Part shown: in pieces, positions 7,003 through 15,766 of the stretch
How the letters are laid out: each line of letters begins with the position of its first letter
Numbering within the stretch: the stretch's first letter is position 1
Source: Idiomarina aquatica
GTDB taxonomy: Bacteria > Pseudomonadota > Gammaproteobacteria > Enterobacterales > Alteromonadaceae
NCBI RefSeq assembly: GCF_004362895.1
Contig: NZ_SNXI01000014.1
Coordinates: 16,255 to 80,254 of the forward strand
Direction of reading: 5' to 3'
Length of the DNA: 64,000 nt
Position numbers and translations under genes: made by a program
Notes under the pieces: model-generated
What the model was told of the DNA's origin: nothing
What the model saw: only the letters and a program-made list of their open reading frames with translations
The model's database searches: none

Positions 7003-7980
7003 TTAGTAGTTCATTGAGCGTTTGATGGCTTCGTAGATCTTCAAGTGATCAGCCATGTACTCTTTCTCGTGACACAACGGATATGGCACATCAATACCTG
7101 ATACGCGCGCGATTGGCGACTCAAGGTATAAGAAGCACTTATCCTGCACCGTTGCTGCAATCTCGCTAGCAAAGCCGCCGGTAATTGGGGCTTCCTGAGA
7201 AATAACCAAACGTCCGGTTTTCAGTACCGACTGAGTGACAGTTTCAACGTCCCACGGCAAAATAGTCCGTAAGTCGATCACTTCACAAGACACGCCGTCT
7301 TGTTCGGCTTTCTCGACCGCTTTTTCGGTCACTTCCATCTGCGCGCCCCAGCCCAGTACAGTAATATCCGTACCTTCTTTAACGACGTCAGCTTTGCCTA
7401 ATGGAATAGTGTATTCTTCTTCAGGAACCTCACCCGTCGATGCACGATACAGGCGCTTCGGCTCCATAAATAACACCGGGTTTTTATCAAAAATGGCGCT
7501 CAGCAATAGACCCTTAGCTTCGTATGGGTTACGCGGCGTTACAATTTTCATACCCGGGGTATGAGCAAAATACGCTTCCGGCGACTGCGAGTGATAGTGA
7601 CCACCGGCGATACCACCGCCGTATGGCGTACGAATGGTTAAACCACCTACATCAAACTCGTTGCCTGAGCGGTAACGGAACTTAGCTGATTCGTTAACGA
7701 TTTGGTCAAACGCCGGGAATATGTAGTCACCAAACTGAATTTCCGCAACCGCATAGCTACCTTGTGACGCCAGACCGTTAGCAAAGCCAATGATACCCTG
7801 TTCAACCAGTGGTGTATTAAAGTTGCGGTGCTTGCCGTATTTCTCGGTCAAACCAGAAGTTGCACGGAATACGCCGCCAAAGCCACCGGTGTCTTCACCA
7901 AAACTGTATACATTGTCGTGTTTGGCCATCGCCAGGTCGAGTGCGCTGTTGATGGCTTGTAATAAATTCATTTTAGCCAT
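7003..7980 (-). CDS. bkdA2: Branched-chain 2-oxoacid dehydrogenase E1 beta subunit
   Basis: A 325-residue E1beta subunit that, with E1alpha, decarboxylates branched-chain 2-oxoacids using thiamine diphosphate. Recognisable stretches are [16 protein letters not shown] near the N-terminus, [13 protein letters not shown], the pyrimidine-binding region [16 protein letters not shown] and [20 protein letters not shown], and the transketolase C-terminal domain with [15 protein letters not shown]. Length is normal for the family. The ATG overlaps the E1alpha TAA by one base (TAATG), a translational-coupling arrangement. Confidence 0.93.
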   Translation of the reverse strand: MAKMNLLQAINSALDLAMAKHDNVYSFGEDTGGFGGVFRATSGLTEKYGKHRNFNTPLVEQGIIGFANGLASQGSYAVAEIQFGDYIFPAFDQIVNESAKFRYRSGNEFDVGGLTIRTPYGGGIAGGHYHSQSPEAYFAHTPGMKIVTPRNPYEAKGLLLSAIFDKNPVLFMEPKRLYRASTGEVPEEEYTIPLGKADVVKEGTDITVLGWGAQMEVTEKAVEKAEQDGVSCEVIDLRTILPWDVETVTQSVLKTGRLVISQEAPITGGFASEIAATVQDKCFLYLESPIARVSGIDVPYPLCHEKEYMADHLKIYEAIKRSMNY

Positions 7981-9167
7981 TAGTCGATTCTCCCTGACGT
8001 TTTCGGATACGCATCCGGATACTTACGGATATGCTCTTTCAACTCTTCCAATTGCTCTTTCAGCAATGGCGTCGGCTCGTCATATACGTCATTAATCAGT
8101 TCATCGATATGTGGCGCAGGTACTTTTTCGGCTTCTTTTAACGCCGCCAGAACCTTAGCTTTGACTTCTGCATGATGCTCTTCAACATGGTCTTTATCCA
8201 ACCAGCCTTCATTCATCATCCATTTTTGCAGACGATCAAGCGGATCTTTTACTTTCCAGTCGTCTTCTTCTTCGCGCGTACGGTAACCCGTTGGATCGTC
8301 CGACGTCGAGTGACCCGACATACGATAAGACATGGCTTCAATCAGTACCGGCTCGTTTTCTTCTACTGCCAGGCGACGTGCTTCCTGCGTCGCTTTTAGC
8401 ACGGCAAACACGTCGTTACCGTCGATACGGATGGTTTTCATGCCATAGCCAATACCGCGTGGCGCAATGCCGTCACCGCCATACTGCTCGCCTTGCGATG
8501 GCGTTGATATGGCGTAACCGTTGTTACGACAGAAGAAAATAACCGGCACTTTGTAAACCGATGCCATGTTCAGAGCTGCGTGGAAGTCGCCTTCAGAAGC
8601 AGCACCTTCGCCAAAATAGCAAATTGTGCACTTGCCGGTTTTATCCATCTTCTGCCCGAAGGCATAACCGGTCGCTTGTGGTATTTGTGTACCCAGCGGC
8701 GAAGATATGGTCATAAAGTTTAAGTCAGCACAGCCATAGTGAACCGGCATTTGACGACCTTTACCTAAGTCTTTTTCGTTCGAAAACAGCTGGTTCATGA
8801 ACTGTTCAACGGTAAAGCCGCGGTACGCCAAGGCACCCTGCTCACGATACTGTCCCATGATCATATCGCCGTCATCTAATGCAGCCGCAGAAGCGACACT
8901 TTCGGCTTCTTCACCGCGCGAAGCCAGGTAGAAGCTAATACGCCCCTGACGCTGCGCGGCAATCATGCGCTCGTCCAGCGTACGAATAAACTGCATGGTG
9001 TCATGGATTTTTACGATAAGGTCTTTATCGTACTCTGGCATGTCAGCATTTTTATGGAAGCTACCGTCCTCTTTGAGGATTTGCAGCATCGGAATTGTGA
9101 CTGATTCACCATCAAACCATTGAGGTTTTGTCACAATCTCTGTGTTGTGTTTTTTATCCTTGGCCAT
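7980..9167 (-). CDS. bkdA1: Branched-chain 2-oxoacid dehydrogenase E1 alpha subunit
   Basis: A 395-residue E1alpha subunit, first gene of the operon. The thiamine-diphosphate motif is [15 protein letters not shown]...CRNNGYAIS (GxG to NN). The regulatory loop [19 protein letters not shown] and the substrate-region phrase [14 protein letters not shown] are characteristic of branched-chain rather than pyruvate enzymes. Together with E1beta and E2 it feeds Val, Leu and Ile breakdown to acyl-CoA. The ATG follows GAGAAGGTT. A LiuR-like inverted repeat lies about 45 bp upstream, in the likely promoter. Confidence 0.93.
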   Translation of the reverse strand: MAKDKKHNTEIVTKPQWFDGESVTIPMLQILKEDGSFHKNADMPEYDKDLIVKIHDTMQFIRTLDERMIAAQRQGRISFYLASRGEEAESVASAAALDDGDMIMGQYREQGALAYRGFTVEQFMNQLFSNEKDLGKGRQMPVHYGCADLNFMTISSPLGTQIPQATGYAFGQKMDKTGKCTICYFGEGAASEGDFHAALNMASVYKVPVIFFCRNNGYAISTPSQGEQYGGDGIAPRGIGYGMKTIRIDGNDVFAVLKATQEARRLAVEENEPVLIEAMSYRMSGHSTSDDPTGYRTREEEDDWKVKDPLDRLQKWMMNEGWLDKDHVEEHHAEVKAKVLAALKEAEKVPAPHIDELINDVYDEPTPLLKEQLEELKEHIRKYPDAYPKTSGRID

Positions 9168-9211
9168 AACCTTCTCTTTCGGTTGTTAGCAGGGTGGAAA
9201 ATTGCCGCTAC

Positions 9212-9227
9212 TTTACCTTTACGTAAA
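9212..9227 (-). promoter_or_regulatory. Candidate LiuR-type operator upstream of the bkd operon
   Basis: TTTACCTTTACGTAAA is a 16-bp inverted repeat with one mismatch. It resembles the MerR-family LiuR operator recalled from comparative studies of branched-chain amino acid regulons (arms TTTACGT/ACGTAAA); the consensus is from memory. A possible promoter on the minus strand, TTGCAT then 17 bp then TAAAGT, would place the site between the -35 and -10, as expected for MerR regulators. Confidence 0.5.
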
Positions 9228-9321
9228 GTGCTATGCAAATAGCCCACTCAACCCATTGCACATTAATCAATGGGCTAAGTGTAAATAGAAACGAACAGTT
9301 TTAACAATGATTCAACGCAGA

Positions 9322-10365
9322 TTAGACCAGCTCAAGCGACTCCGTCGGTACTCGCACAACCGTAAGCAATGCGCGCTGCCCTAATGCGACCTTAGCGTTG
9401 GGGAAAATAATGTGTTCAGCGTCATGTTGGGCGTAGATCGGCTCGCCACCATCCGTGGCCAATAAATCACCCTTTTCAAACGCGGTAAAGTTGGCCACGT
9501 CATCAGCAAAATTAAGTTCAAAGTCCTGATTCATGCGGTTAATAGTTTGTGCTTCTGCAAAAATAAAGTGCTGTTGCGGATCAAAATTCGGTAACTGCGG
9601 CTCCGGCTGAGCTATTAATTGCCGCAAGCTTCGCTCCGCAGCGGCAAAACTGTCGCGGTTATTCTCACCAAAGGGTCGTACCTTACCGAGCTCGACTGTA
9701 AAGGCATCAGCGCCAAACTCATTGACCGAAAAGTATGAGAACGTGGTTGTCGCTGCTTTGTTCAGCAACACTGTATCGACCCCGCAGGCCAATAAAAACA
9801 ACAGCTGGTCTTTTTTATAAGGCTTACCGTGAGTAAATGGATAAACCGCAAATTTTTCACGCTTAGAATCACGAATCGCGGTATGCAGGTCGTAGTGATA
9901 ACGGCGACGGTTGGTTCCCTCAACGTACTGGTAAAAACGTTTAACGTACTGTTCCAGCTTAGCCGCCCGCTCACGTTCGGGATTACTTATTCCGCCTTCG
10001 CTATGAGCGCCACTGAACAGCCTGTTCATATTTTCTTCAACAAAGCGTCGGCCAACATTTATCGACGCAGGGTTGGCTATTAAAAACAACGTACGGTGTA
10101 TTACCGACTGTTTCTCAGCAATAATGTCCTGAATAATGTCACGACAGATCTCAATTGGTGCGGTCTCGTTACCATGCACAGCGCAACTAATCACAATATC
10201 TTTGTCTGTCGTCTTCGCCGGCTCAACCACCAGCACACCGCTATCCCAAACCGTTAGCTGAGTACCATCGCTAAGGTTAGTTTCGAAGTGACCGTTGTAG
10301 CCCCACTCATTATCACGAGTCCATTGCAAAAAGTCGTTAAACACCGTTGACTGTGTTGTGTTCAA
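9322..10365 (-). CDS. astE: Succinylglutamate desuccinylase (AstE)
   Basis: A 347-residue zinc hydrolase of the AstE/aspartoacylase family, which releases succinate from N-succinylglutamate in the last step of the AST arginine pathway. The zinc motif HGNETAPIE is near residues 64-72, NPASINVGRRFVEENMNRLF carries the substrate-binding arginine and asparagine, YHYDLHTAIR supplies the third zinc ligand, and FTVELGKVRPFG holds the catalytic Glu. It is slightly longer than the ~322-residue E. coli enzyme. The other ast genes are not in this window, so the assignment rests on sequence rather than context. Confidence 0.85.
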   Translation of the reverse strand: MNTTQSTVFNDFLQWTRDNEWGYNGHFETNLSDGTQLTVWDSGVLVVEPAKTTDKDIVISCAVHGNETAPIEICRDIIQDIIAEKQSVIHRTLFLIANPASINVGRRFVEENMNRLFSGAHSEGGISNPERERAAKLEQYVKRFYQYVEGTNRRRYHYDLHTAIRDSKREKFAVYPFTHGKPYKKDQLLFLLACGVDTVLLNKAATTTFSYFSVNEFGADAFTVELGKVRPFGENNRDSFAAAERSLRQLIAQPEPQLPNFDPQQHFIFAEAQTINRMNQDFELNFADDVANFTAFEKGDLLATDGGEPIYAQHDAEHIIFPNAKVALGQRALLTVVRVPTESLELV

Positions 10366-10377
10366 ACCTTACTCCTG

Positions 10378-11088
10378 TTATTTCTTGCCGGGTTCAAGTC
10401 CGTGCGTAGCCAGTAAATGCCTGAGTACACGCGAATTGTATTCACGGCGATAGAGAATAAAGACAACAATACTGCTGGATAAAATCAGCATCAGAGGATG
10501 TAAAAACCAGGCCAAGTAGGCGAGTGCAAAGTAATAGGTCCGCAATCCTTTATTGTACTCATGACCGGACTGGTCCAGTACCCGCGCGGCATGATTGGCA
10601 AACGCAACGCGCTCGTCTTCGCTGCGGTTCTGTTGCTGATATTTAACCGATGCACCCAATAATACCGAGACAAAGCCGAACTGTCGTATCGACCAGGTAA
10701 ATTTGAAAAAGGCGTAGATAAATATCATCGCCAAAACGGCCAATTGGAATTGCACCATAATGGCACTGGAAGCCGGTGTTAGTGGCAGCTCATTGAGAAC
10801 TTCGACGACTTCTTCAGAATGCGCGAGTACGGTAATGACACCGGCTAACACCAGTACCGTCGAAGAAGCAAAAAACGTGACTGTACGCTCGACGTTACCG
10901 ATAAGCGACGCATCGGCAATCTGATTATCCTTGTGCATCACCGTTTGCATCCAGTCAATACGCAAAGTACACAAAATACTGGATAAACAGTGCGTCGTTC
11001 GCGCTCGTTTGCGTGCGAATAACGAGTAACCGATCCAGCAAAAAAAGAAAAATGCTAACGCAATAAAATCGAGCAGTGATAGCAACAT
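10378..11088 (-). CDS. DUF599 family membrane protein
   Basis: A 236-residue inner-membrane protein with four or five hydrophobic helices, matching the DUF599 family in layout: LLSLLDFIALAFFFFCWIGYSLF at the start, then the conserved RIDWMQTVMHKDNQIADASLIGN segment, GNVERTVTFFASSTVLVLAG, and FTWSIRQFGFVSVLLG later. Family function is unknown. The gene ends 12 bp before astE begins, so the two may share a transcript, although no functional link is evident. Confidence 0.8.
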   Translation of the reverse strand: MLLSLLDFIALAFFFFCWIGYSLFARKRARTTHCLSSILCTLRIDWMQTVMHKDNQIADASLIGNVERTVTFFASSTVLVLAGVITVLAHSEEVVEVLNELPLTPASSAIMVQFQLAVLAMIFIYAFFKFTWSIRQFGFVSVLLGASVKYQQQNRSEDERVAFANHAARVLDQSGHEYNKGLRTYYFALAYLAWFLHPLMLILSSSIVVFILYRREYNSRVLRHLLATHGLEPGKK

Positions 11089-11157
11089 GATGCCTGTGCC
11101 CTGACAGTTTGTTGTAGTTTATGGGCTCTATATTAACAAATTATGACGACCGCTAAG

Positions 11158-11191
11158 TAAAAAAGCCGCAGTTTTTTACAAAACTGCGGCT
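11158..11191 (-). terminator. Intrinsic terminator after the RND efflux operon
   Basis: The minus strand shows the stem AGCCGCAG...CTGCGGCT, extended by an A/T-rich portion, followed by a run of six T. It lies 22 bp past the RND permease stop and upstream of the DUF599 gene. Confidence 0.85.
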
Positions 11192-11213
11192 CATTAATCG
11201 AGGCTATTGCAAG

Positions 11214-14200
11214 CTAGTAGTTTTCCAATGCCTTTTTTGTGCTCATGTCTTTAGGTTCGGGTGGTTTAGCTAACCCATACCAGGACAACATACTGCGCAT
11301 ACCACGTTTAAAGTCACTCAATATCAAATACAGACACGGAATTAACAGCAGCGTAATAATCGTTGCAAAGATAATACCGAACGCCAGTGATATCGCCATC
11401 GGAATGACCAACTTAGCCTGCATACTTTTTTCCAGTACAATAGGTAACAGGCCAAAGAACGTCGTTAGCGAGGTCAACGTAATCGCGCGGAAACGGCGGC
11501 AACCGGCATCCAATACCGCATGACGCAAGTCGGTGCCGGCTTCACGCGCTTTGTTAACGTAATCCACCATCACCAAACTATCATTAACAACCACCCCGGA
11601 TAGCGCGATAATACCGAATAAGCTCAAGATGCTGACCGGCATACCTAATACCCAATGGCCGATAACCGCACCGATGATACCAAACGGAATTACCGACATA
11701 ATGATTAACGGCTGGCTATATGACTTAAGCGGAATCGCCATCAGCGCGTATACCGCCAGCATTGCCAGTAAACCACCTAACGCCAGTGAGTCAGTCGCTT
11801 CGGCTTCATCCTGGGTTGCCCCCTGCAGTTTAAAGCCAACGCTTGGGTATTTTTCCAAAATTTCCGGTAGTTTCTGACCCCGAACTTCACCGACAATTCG
11901 GAATGGCTCGACACGGTCTTTGTCAGCCCGTGCCCGCACGTTCACAGAACGTTCACGATTGATACGGGTAATCGTAGAGTAACCTTCAGCAAACTCGATA
12001 TCAGCAAGTTCCGTAAACGGAATTTCCGAGCCATCTGCCATGCGTAACTTCATATCCTGCAAGTTACCCACCGATTGGCGCTGTTCTTCCGGATAGCGAA
12101 CCATGACTTTGACTTCTTCGTCACCGCGTTGTATGCGCTGTGCTTCGGCGCCGTAGAATGCATATCGAACCTGCGTAGCCAGCTCGGCGAGGTTTATACC
12201 CATTGCCTCAGCTAGCGGTTTGGTGGTTACCAACACTTCGTCTTTGCCATCACCAAAGGTATCCTCGATATCGAACACACCATCATATTCACCCAGCACC
12301 GCTTTTAACTCATCTGCGGCTGCTTTTAGCGCGTTAAGATCATCACCAACCAACTGGAATTCGATGTCGAAGCCGCCACCGCCGCCAATACCGCCCTGGA
12401 AGTTAATCGCGCGCACGCCAGCAAGTTCCGGCACTGATTCACGCCATTGGTTAACAATTTCATAGCCGTCGATATTGCGATCTTCGCCTTTTTTAAGTTC
12501 GGCGAAAACCGTGCCTGATTCAGTACCATTCAGCCAAATATTGGTGTGACGAACAACGCCATCACCTTCCGACTGCTCGGTTTCTTCGTCAACGTGTTGC
12601 AGTCCTTTGGCGACGCTTTCAAGCACTTCAATAGTGCGTTCTTCTGAGCTACCAGGCTGCATTTCAACGTTAGCTTGAATAAAGTCACTGGGGATATCCG
12701 GGAAGAAAACCCAACGCACGATACCGCCACTGAGCAGACCGATCATTAAAATCATCATGCCAACAAAGGTAGCCAACGTGGCATAACGATAGTGCAGACA
12801 CTTCTTCAAAAACGGACGGTAATAATTGGTCACGAATCGCTGAATAGCATCGGCAAAACGGTTACGAAAACGTTGAAACTTATTTGGTTTTTCTAAACCA
12901 TCTTTGGAGTACTTCATCTGTGCAATATGCGCGGGCAAAATCCATTTTGACTCGATTAAGGAAAACGCCAAGGCGATGATTACCACAAACGCAATCGACT
13001 CCCAAATAGCCCCCATGCCGCCTTCTACCATCAGCATAGGAATAAACGCTACCATGGTGGTTAAAACCCCAAACGTTGCCGGTATCGCAACGCGTTTGGC
13101 GCCAGCGACGACATTGTCAACGCTTTTGCCTTTTTCCTCTATTTCTGTGTAAGCACTCTCGCCGATGACTATCGCGTCATCGACCACTATCCCCAGTACC
13201 AATATAAAGCCAAACAACGAAATCATGTTGATAGAAACATCAACAATCGGCAATAGCGCAATGGTACCCAAGAAACACACCGGAATACCGATCATAACCC
13301 AGAACGCCAAGCGCAATTGCAGGAACAATGACAGCATTAGGAATACCAATAAGCCACCGATCCACATATTGTTAAGCATTAAGTCCAGGCGACCTTGCAG
13401 ATAGTAGGATGAGTCACCCCATGATGCGACCTGGATCTCGTTTGGTAACTCTTGCTGTTTCTCTGCTACGTAGTTCTTTACATACTCAGCGATCTTCAGG
13501 TCGTTTTGGTCACCCACTGAATTAATACGGACAAACGTTGCCGGCTTGCCATCAAATCGGGTAAATGCCTCTGTCTCGACAAAGCCATCCTCAACTTTTG
13601 CAATATCGCCTAGCGTTATTCGAGTGCCATCGGGCCGGCTGACTAAAACAATTTTTTCGAACTCATCGCCGCGATAAGCCTGATTGTTAGCGCGTAATAA
13701 AATATCGCCATTAGGGGTCTTTATTGAACCACCAGCCACATCAATGGAGGTACCGCGAACCGCGTTAACAATTTGCTGGAAGGTTAAGCCGTAACGCTCC
13801 AAATCCTGCTGCGAAATTTCAATCGCAATTTCATAGTCGCGGGCACCAACCACTTCGACTTTGGTAATACCGCCAACCGTTTTTAGCTCATCGCGGATGG
13901 TTTTTGCTAACTCTTTACGGGTGCGTTCGTTGGCATCACCAAATACGGTGACCCAGATGACGTCACGATTGGGTCGTACCCGATAAATATTGGGTTTTTC
14001 AATTTGCTGCGGAAAGTTGGGAATAGCATCTACCAGCATTTTGACCTCGTCCATGACTACTTGCACATCGTAGTCAGGCTCCACTTCCAGGGTCACACTA
14101 CCAATGCCTTCACTAGAGCGTGATGTCATTTCTTCGATACCGTCAACATCCTCAATCGAGTCTTCGATAAGCATGATCACGCCCTGCTCGACTTCCTGCG

Positions 14201-14384
14201 GGGCAGCACCGGGGAATGGTACTTGAATGCTGATAATATTCAGCTCAATTTCCGGGAACATTTGCTTGCGCACCGTAAAGATAGATAGTGCGCCGGCAAC
14301 CAAAATCACAATCATGAGAAGGTTTGCCGCAACCGGGTTATTGCCAAACCAGGCGATTATCCCTTTTTGCTTTTCGTTAGCCAT
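11214..14384 (-). CDS. RND efflux transporter permease subunit (AcrB/HAE1-like)
   Basis: A 1056-residue resistance-nodulation-division pump driven by the proton gradient. It has twelve predicted transmembrane helices in two repeats, each with a large periplasmic loop. The proton-relay pair lies in VLGIVVDDAIVIGESAYTEIE (helix 4). N-terminal FGNNPVAANLLMIVI and FPEIELNIISIQVPFPGA are typical of the subfamily often annotated as multidrug or lipophilic RND pumps. It is co-transcribed with the adaptor gene 5 bp upstream and followed by an intrinsic terminator. No outer-membrane channel gene is adjacent, so a shared TolC is likely. Substrates cannot be predicted. Confidence 0.92.
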   Translation of the reverse strand: MANEKQKGIIAWFGNNPVAANLLMIVILVAGALSIFTVRKQMFPEIELNIISIQVPFPGAAPQEVEQGVIMLIEDSIEDVDGIEEMTSRSSEGIGSVTLEVEPDYDVQVVMDEVKMLVDAIPNFPQQIEKPNIYRVRPNRDVIWVTVFGDANERTRKELAKTIRDELKTVGGITKVEVVGARDYEIAIEISQQDLERYGLTFQQIVNAVRGTSIDVAGGSIKTPNGDILLRANNQAYRGDEFEKIVLVSRPDGTRITLGDIAKVEDGFVETEAFTRFDGKPATFVRINSVGDQNDLKIAEYVKNYVAEKQQELPNEIQVASWGDSSYYLQGRLDLMLNNMWIGGLLVFLMLSLFLQLRLAFWVMIGIPVCFLGTIALLPIVDVSINMISLFGFILVLGIVVDDAIVIGESAYTEIEEKGKSVDNVVAGAKRVAIPATFGVLTTMVAFIPMLMVEGGMGAIWESIAFVVIIALAFSLIESKWILPAHIAQMKYSKDGLEKPNKFQRFRNRFADAIQRFVTNYYRPFLKKCLHYRYATLATFVGMMILMIGLLSGGIVRWVFFPDIPSDFIQANVEMQPGSSEERTIEVLESVAKGLQHVDEETEQSEGDGVVRHTNIWLNGTESGTVFAELKKGEDRNIDGYEIVNQWRESVPELAGVRAINFQGGIGGGGGFDIEFQLVGDDLNALKAAADELKAVLGEYDGVFDIEDTFGDGKDEVLVTTKPLAEAMGINLAELATQVRYAFYGAEAQRIQRGDEEVKVMVRYPEEQRQSVGNLQDMKLRMADGSEIPFTELADIEFAEGYSTITRINRERSVNVRARADKDRVEPFRIVGEVRGQKLPEILEKYPSVGFKLQGATQDEAEATDSLALGGLLAMLAVYALMAIPLKSYSQPLIIMSVIPFGIIGAVIGHWVLGMPVSILSLFGIIALSGVVVNDSLVMVDYVNKAREAGTDLRHAVLDAGCRRFRAITLTSLTTFFGLLPIVLEKSMQAKLVIPMAISLAFGIIFATIITLLLIPCLYLILSDFKRGMRSMLSWYGLAKPPEPKDMSTKKALENY

Positions 14385-14389
14385 GGTTA

Positions 14390-15625
14390 TTACTCACTCT
14401 CACCGTTATCGTTAGCAGCGACTTGCTCTTGCTCATCATCGCTGTCGGCTTTGGCTGCAGTTTCCATTTGCTCCGGCAACGGGTCCCCCTCAAGGCGAAC
14501 TTCCATGCCGTTTAGTGCATTTTTCAGTTGCGTCAATACGACAAGGTCACCCGCTTCCAGACCATCGCTGACGATACTGGTATTAGCCTGCGTGCGAATC
14601 ACTTCGATAGCTTTTTTCTTTAATCTACGGTCTTCTGCAACAGTCCAGACACTGCCATCAGGATTAATAGCGTAAGTGGGCACTTCCATTACGCCACTCA
14701 CCTGCTGCCCTTCTATTTGTGCCTGAACAAAGCGTCCGAACCGCAATGGTTCTGGGTGTGACTGCCCGTTCAGATTGTACGGGTCGGAAACCTGTACCAC
14801 GCCATAAATAACACGACTGGCTTCGTCTAAAACCCCTTCTGTACGAACCAATTTGCCCAACCACTGTGTGTCTACACCCGATACCTGAGACTCCAGCAAC
14901 ACCTTAGGTTGGGTATTGGTCTCATCCGGCAGATTCAGGTAGGTTACGTCCAAGTCGCTCAACGGCAGTCGCACTTCAGCAACGTCAGTACCAAATAAGG
15001 TGGTAATTTGCGAACCCGCGCCAACAAACTGCCCGAGGTCGGCTTGTTTATTCCGTAATACTGCGGCATAAGGCGCACGAATCGTGGTGCGCTCCAGATT
15101 CCGCTCTGCCATTGCCAGGTTGGCTTCGGCTGACTCAAGTGCAGCAAAAGCACTGGCCAACTGAGGCTTGCGCAAGCCCAGCGCCGGTGCTTCACCGTCA
15201 GTGAATTGCGACCACTCTTCTTCGGCAACTCGTGCGCGGGCTTTTTCTTCTTCTAAGGTTGCTTGTGCCTGAAGTAATTGAGCCCGCGCTTGCTGTACCG
15301 CAACTTCGTAGTCAGAAGGATCTATTTGTAACAGCATTTCGCCTTTGTCAAAAAAGCCACCGGCATTGTATTTGTCTGCCACATCGACTATTTGCCCGCT
15401 AACTTCCGCAACCAGCGTGGTCGAAAATTTAGGTGCTGCGGTACCCTGTGAATCGACCAAAAAGGTCATTTCCTGGGTTTGAACTTCTTTTACCTCGACC
15501 ATAACCGCTGGCTTTTTTTGTTGTTTCATTTGCGGCGGTTTTGCAGCCATGCTTGCTAATACAGCCAGCAAAATGGCAACAACAATAATTAATGGTGGGA
15601 TAAACGCTCGTTTCTTTAATTTCAT
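14390..15625 (-). CDS. RND efflux periplasmic adaptor (HlyD/AcrA family)
   Basis: A 411-residue membrane-fusion protein linking the RND pump to an outer-membrane channel. An N-terminal signal-anchor helix (about 8-28) is followed by a lipoyl/beta-barrel adaptor fold with a coiled-coil hairpin (QQARAQLLQAQATLEEEKARARVAEEEW), then IRAPYAAVLRNKQADLGQFVGAG, the usual second lipoyl half-motif. The frame extends 10 codons upstream to an ATG at 15655, but a TAATAT box lies only 9 bp before that ATG. If that box is the -10, only the inner ATG at 15625 has a leader, so it is preferred. The C-terminus is rich in D, E and Q. Confidence 0.87.
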   Translation of the reverse strand: MKLKKRAFIPPLIIVVAILLAVLASMAAKPPQMKQQKKPAVMVEVKEVQTQEMTFLVDSQGTAAPKFSTTLVAEVSGQIVDVADKYNAGGFFDKGEMLLQIDPSDYEVAVQQARAQLLQAQATLEEEKARARVAEEEWSQFTDGEAPALGLRKPQLASAFAALESAEANLAMAERNLERTTIRAPYAAVLRNKQADLGQFVGAGSQITTLFGTDVAEVRLPLSDLDVTYLNLPDETNTQPKVLLESQVSGVDTQWLGKLVRTEGVLDEASRVIYGVVQVSDPYNLNGQSHPEPLRFGRFVQAQIEGQQVSGVMEVPTYAINPDGSVWTVAEDRRLKKKAIEVIRTQANTSIVSDGLEAGDLVVLTQLKNALNGMEVRLEGDPLPEQMETAAKADSDDEQEQVAANDNGESE

Positions 15626-15669
15626 CACAGTTCGCTCAACAGTTTGAAAATTCACTGACTATATTATCC

Positions 15670-15694
15670 GCCTAACAAATGTAAATTGTTAGGC
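15670..15694 (-). promoter_or_regulatory. Inverted repeat overlapping the efflux-operon promoter (candidate operator)
   Basis: GCCTAACAA and TTGTTAGGC form a perfect 9-bp inverted repeat with a 7-nt spacer. It lies just upstream of a TAATAT box before the adaptor gene. It has no T-run, so a repressor or activator site (TetR- or MerR-like) is a better reading than a terminator. No regulator gene is adjacent. Confidence 0.5.
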
Positions 15695-15766
15695 TTTATC
15701 TGTTGCGAACTGTGATTTTTGCCGGTTAAGTTGTAACGGACTATTACAAAAGCACTAGAACGGCAG

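Noticed and set aside
9242..9276. Hairpin CCCATTG...CAATGGG between astE and the bkd operon as a terminator.
   Set aside because: The stem is short (7 bp) and no T-run follows on either strand.
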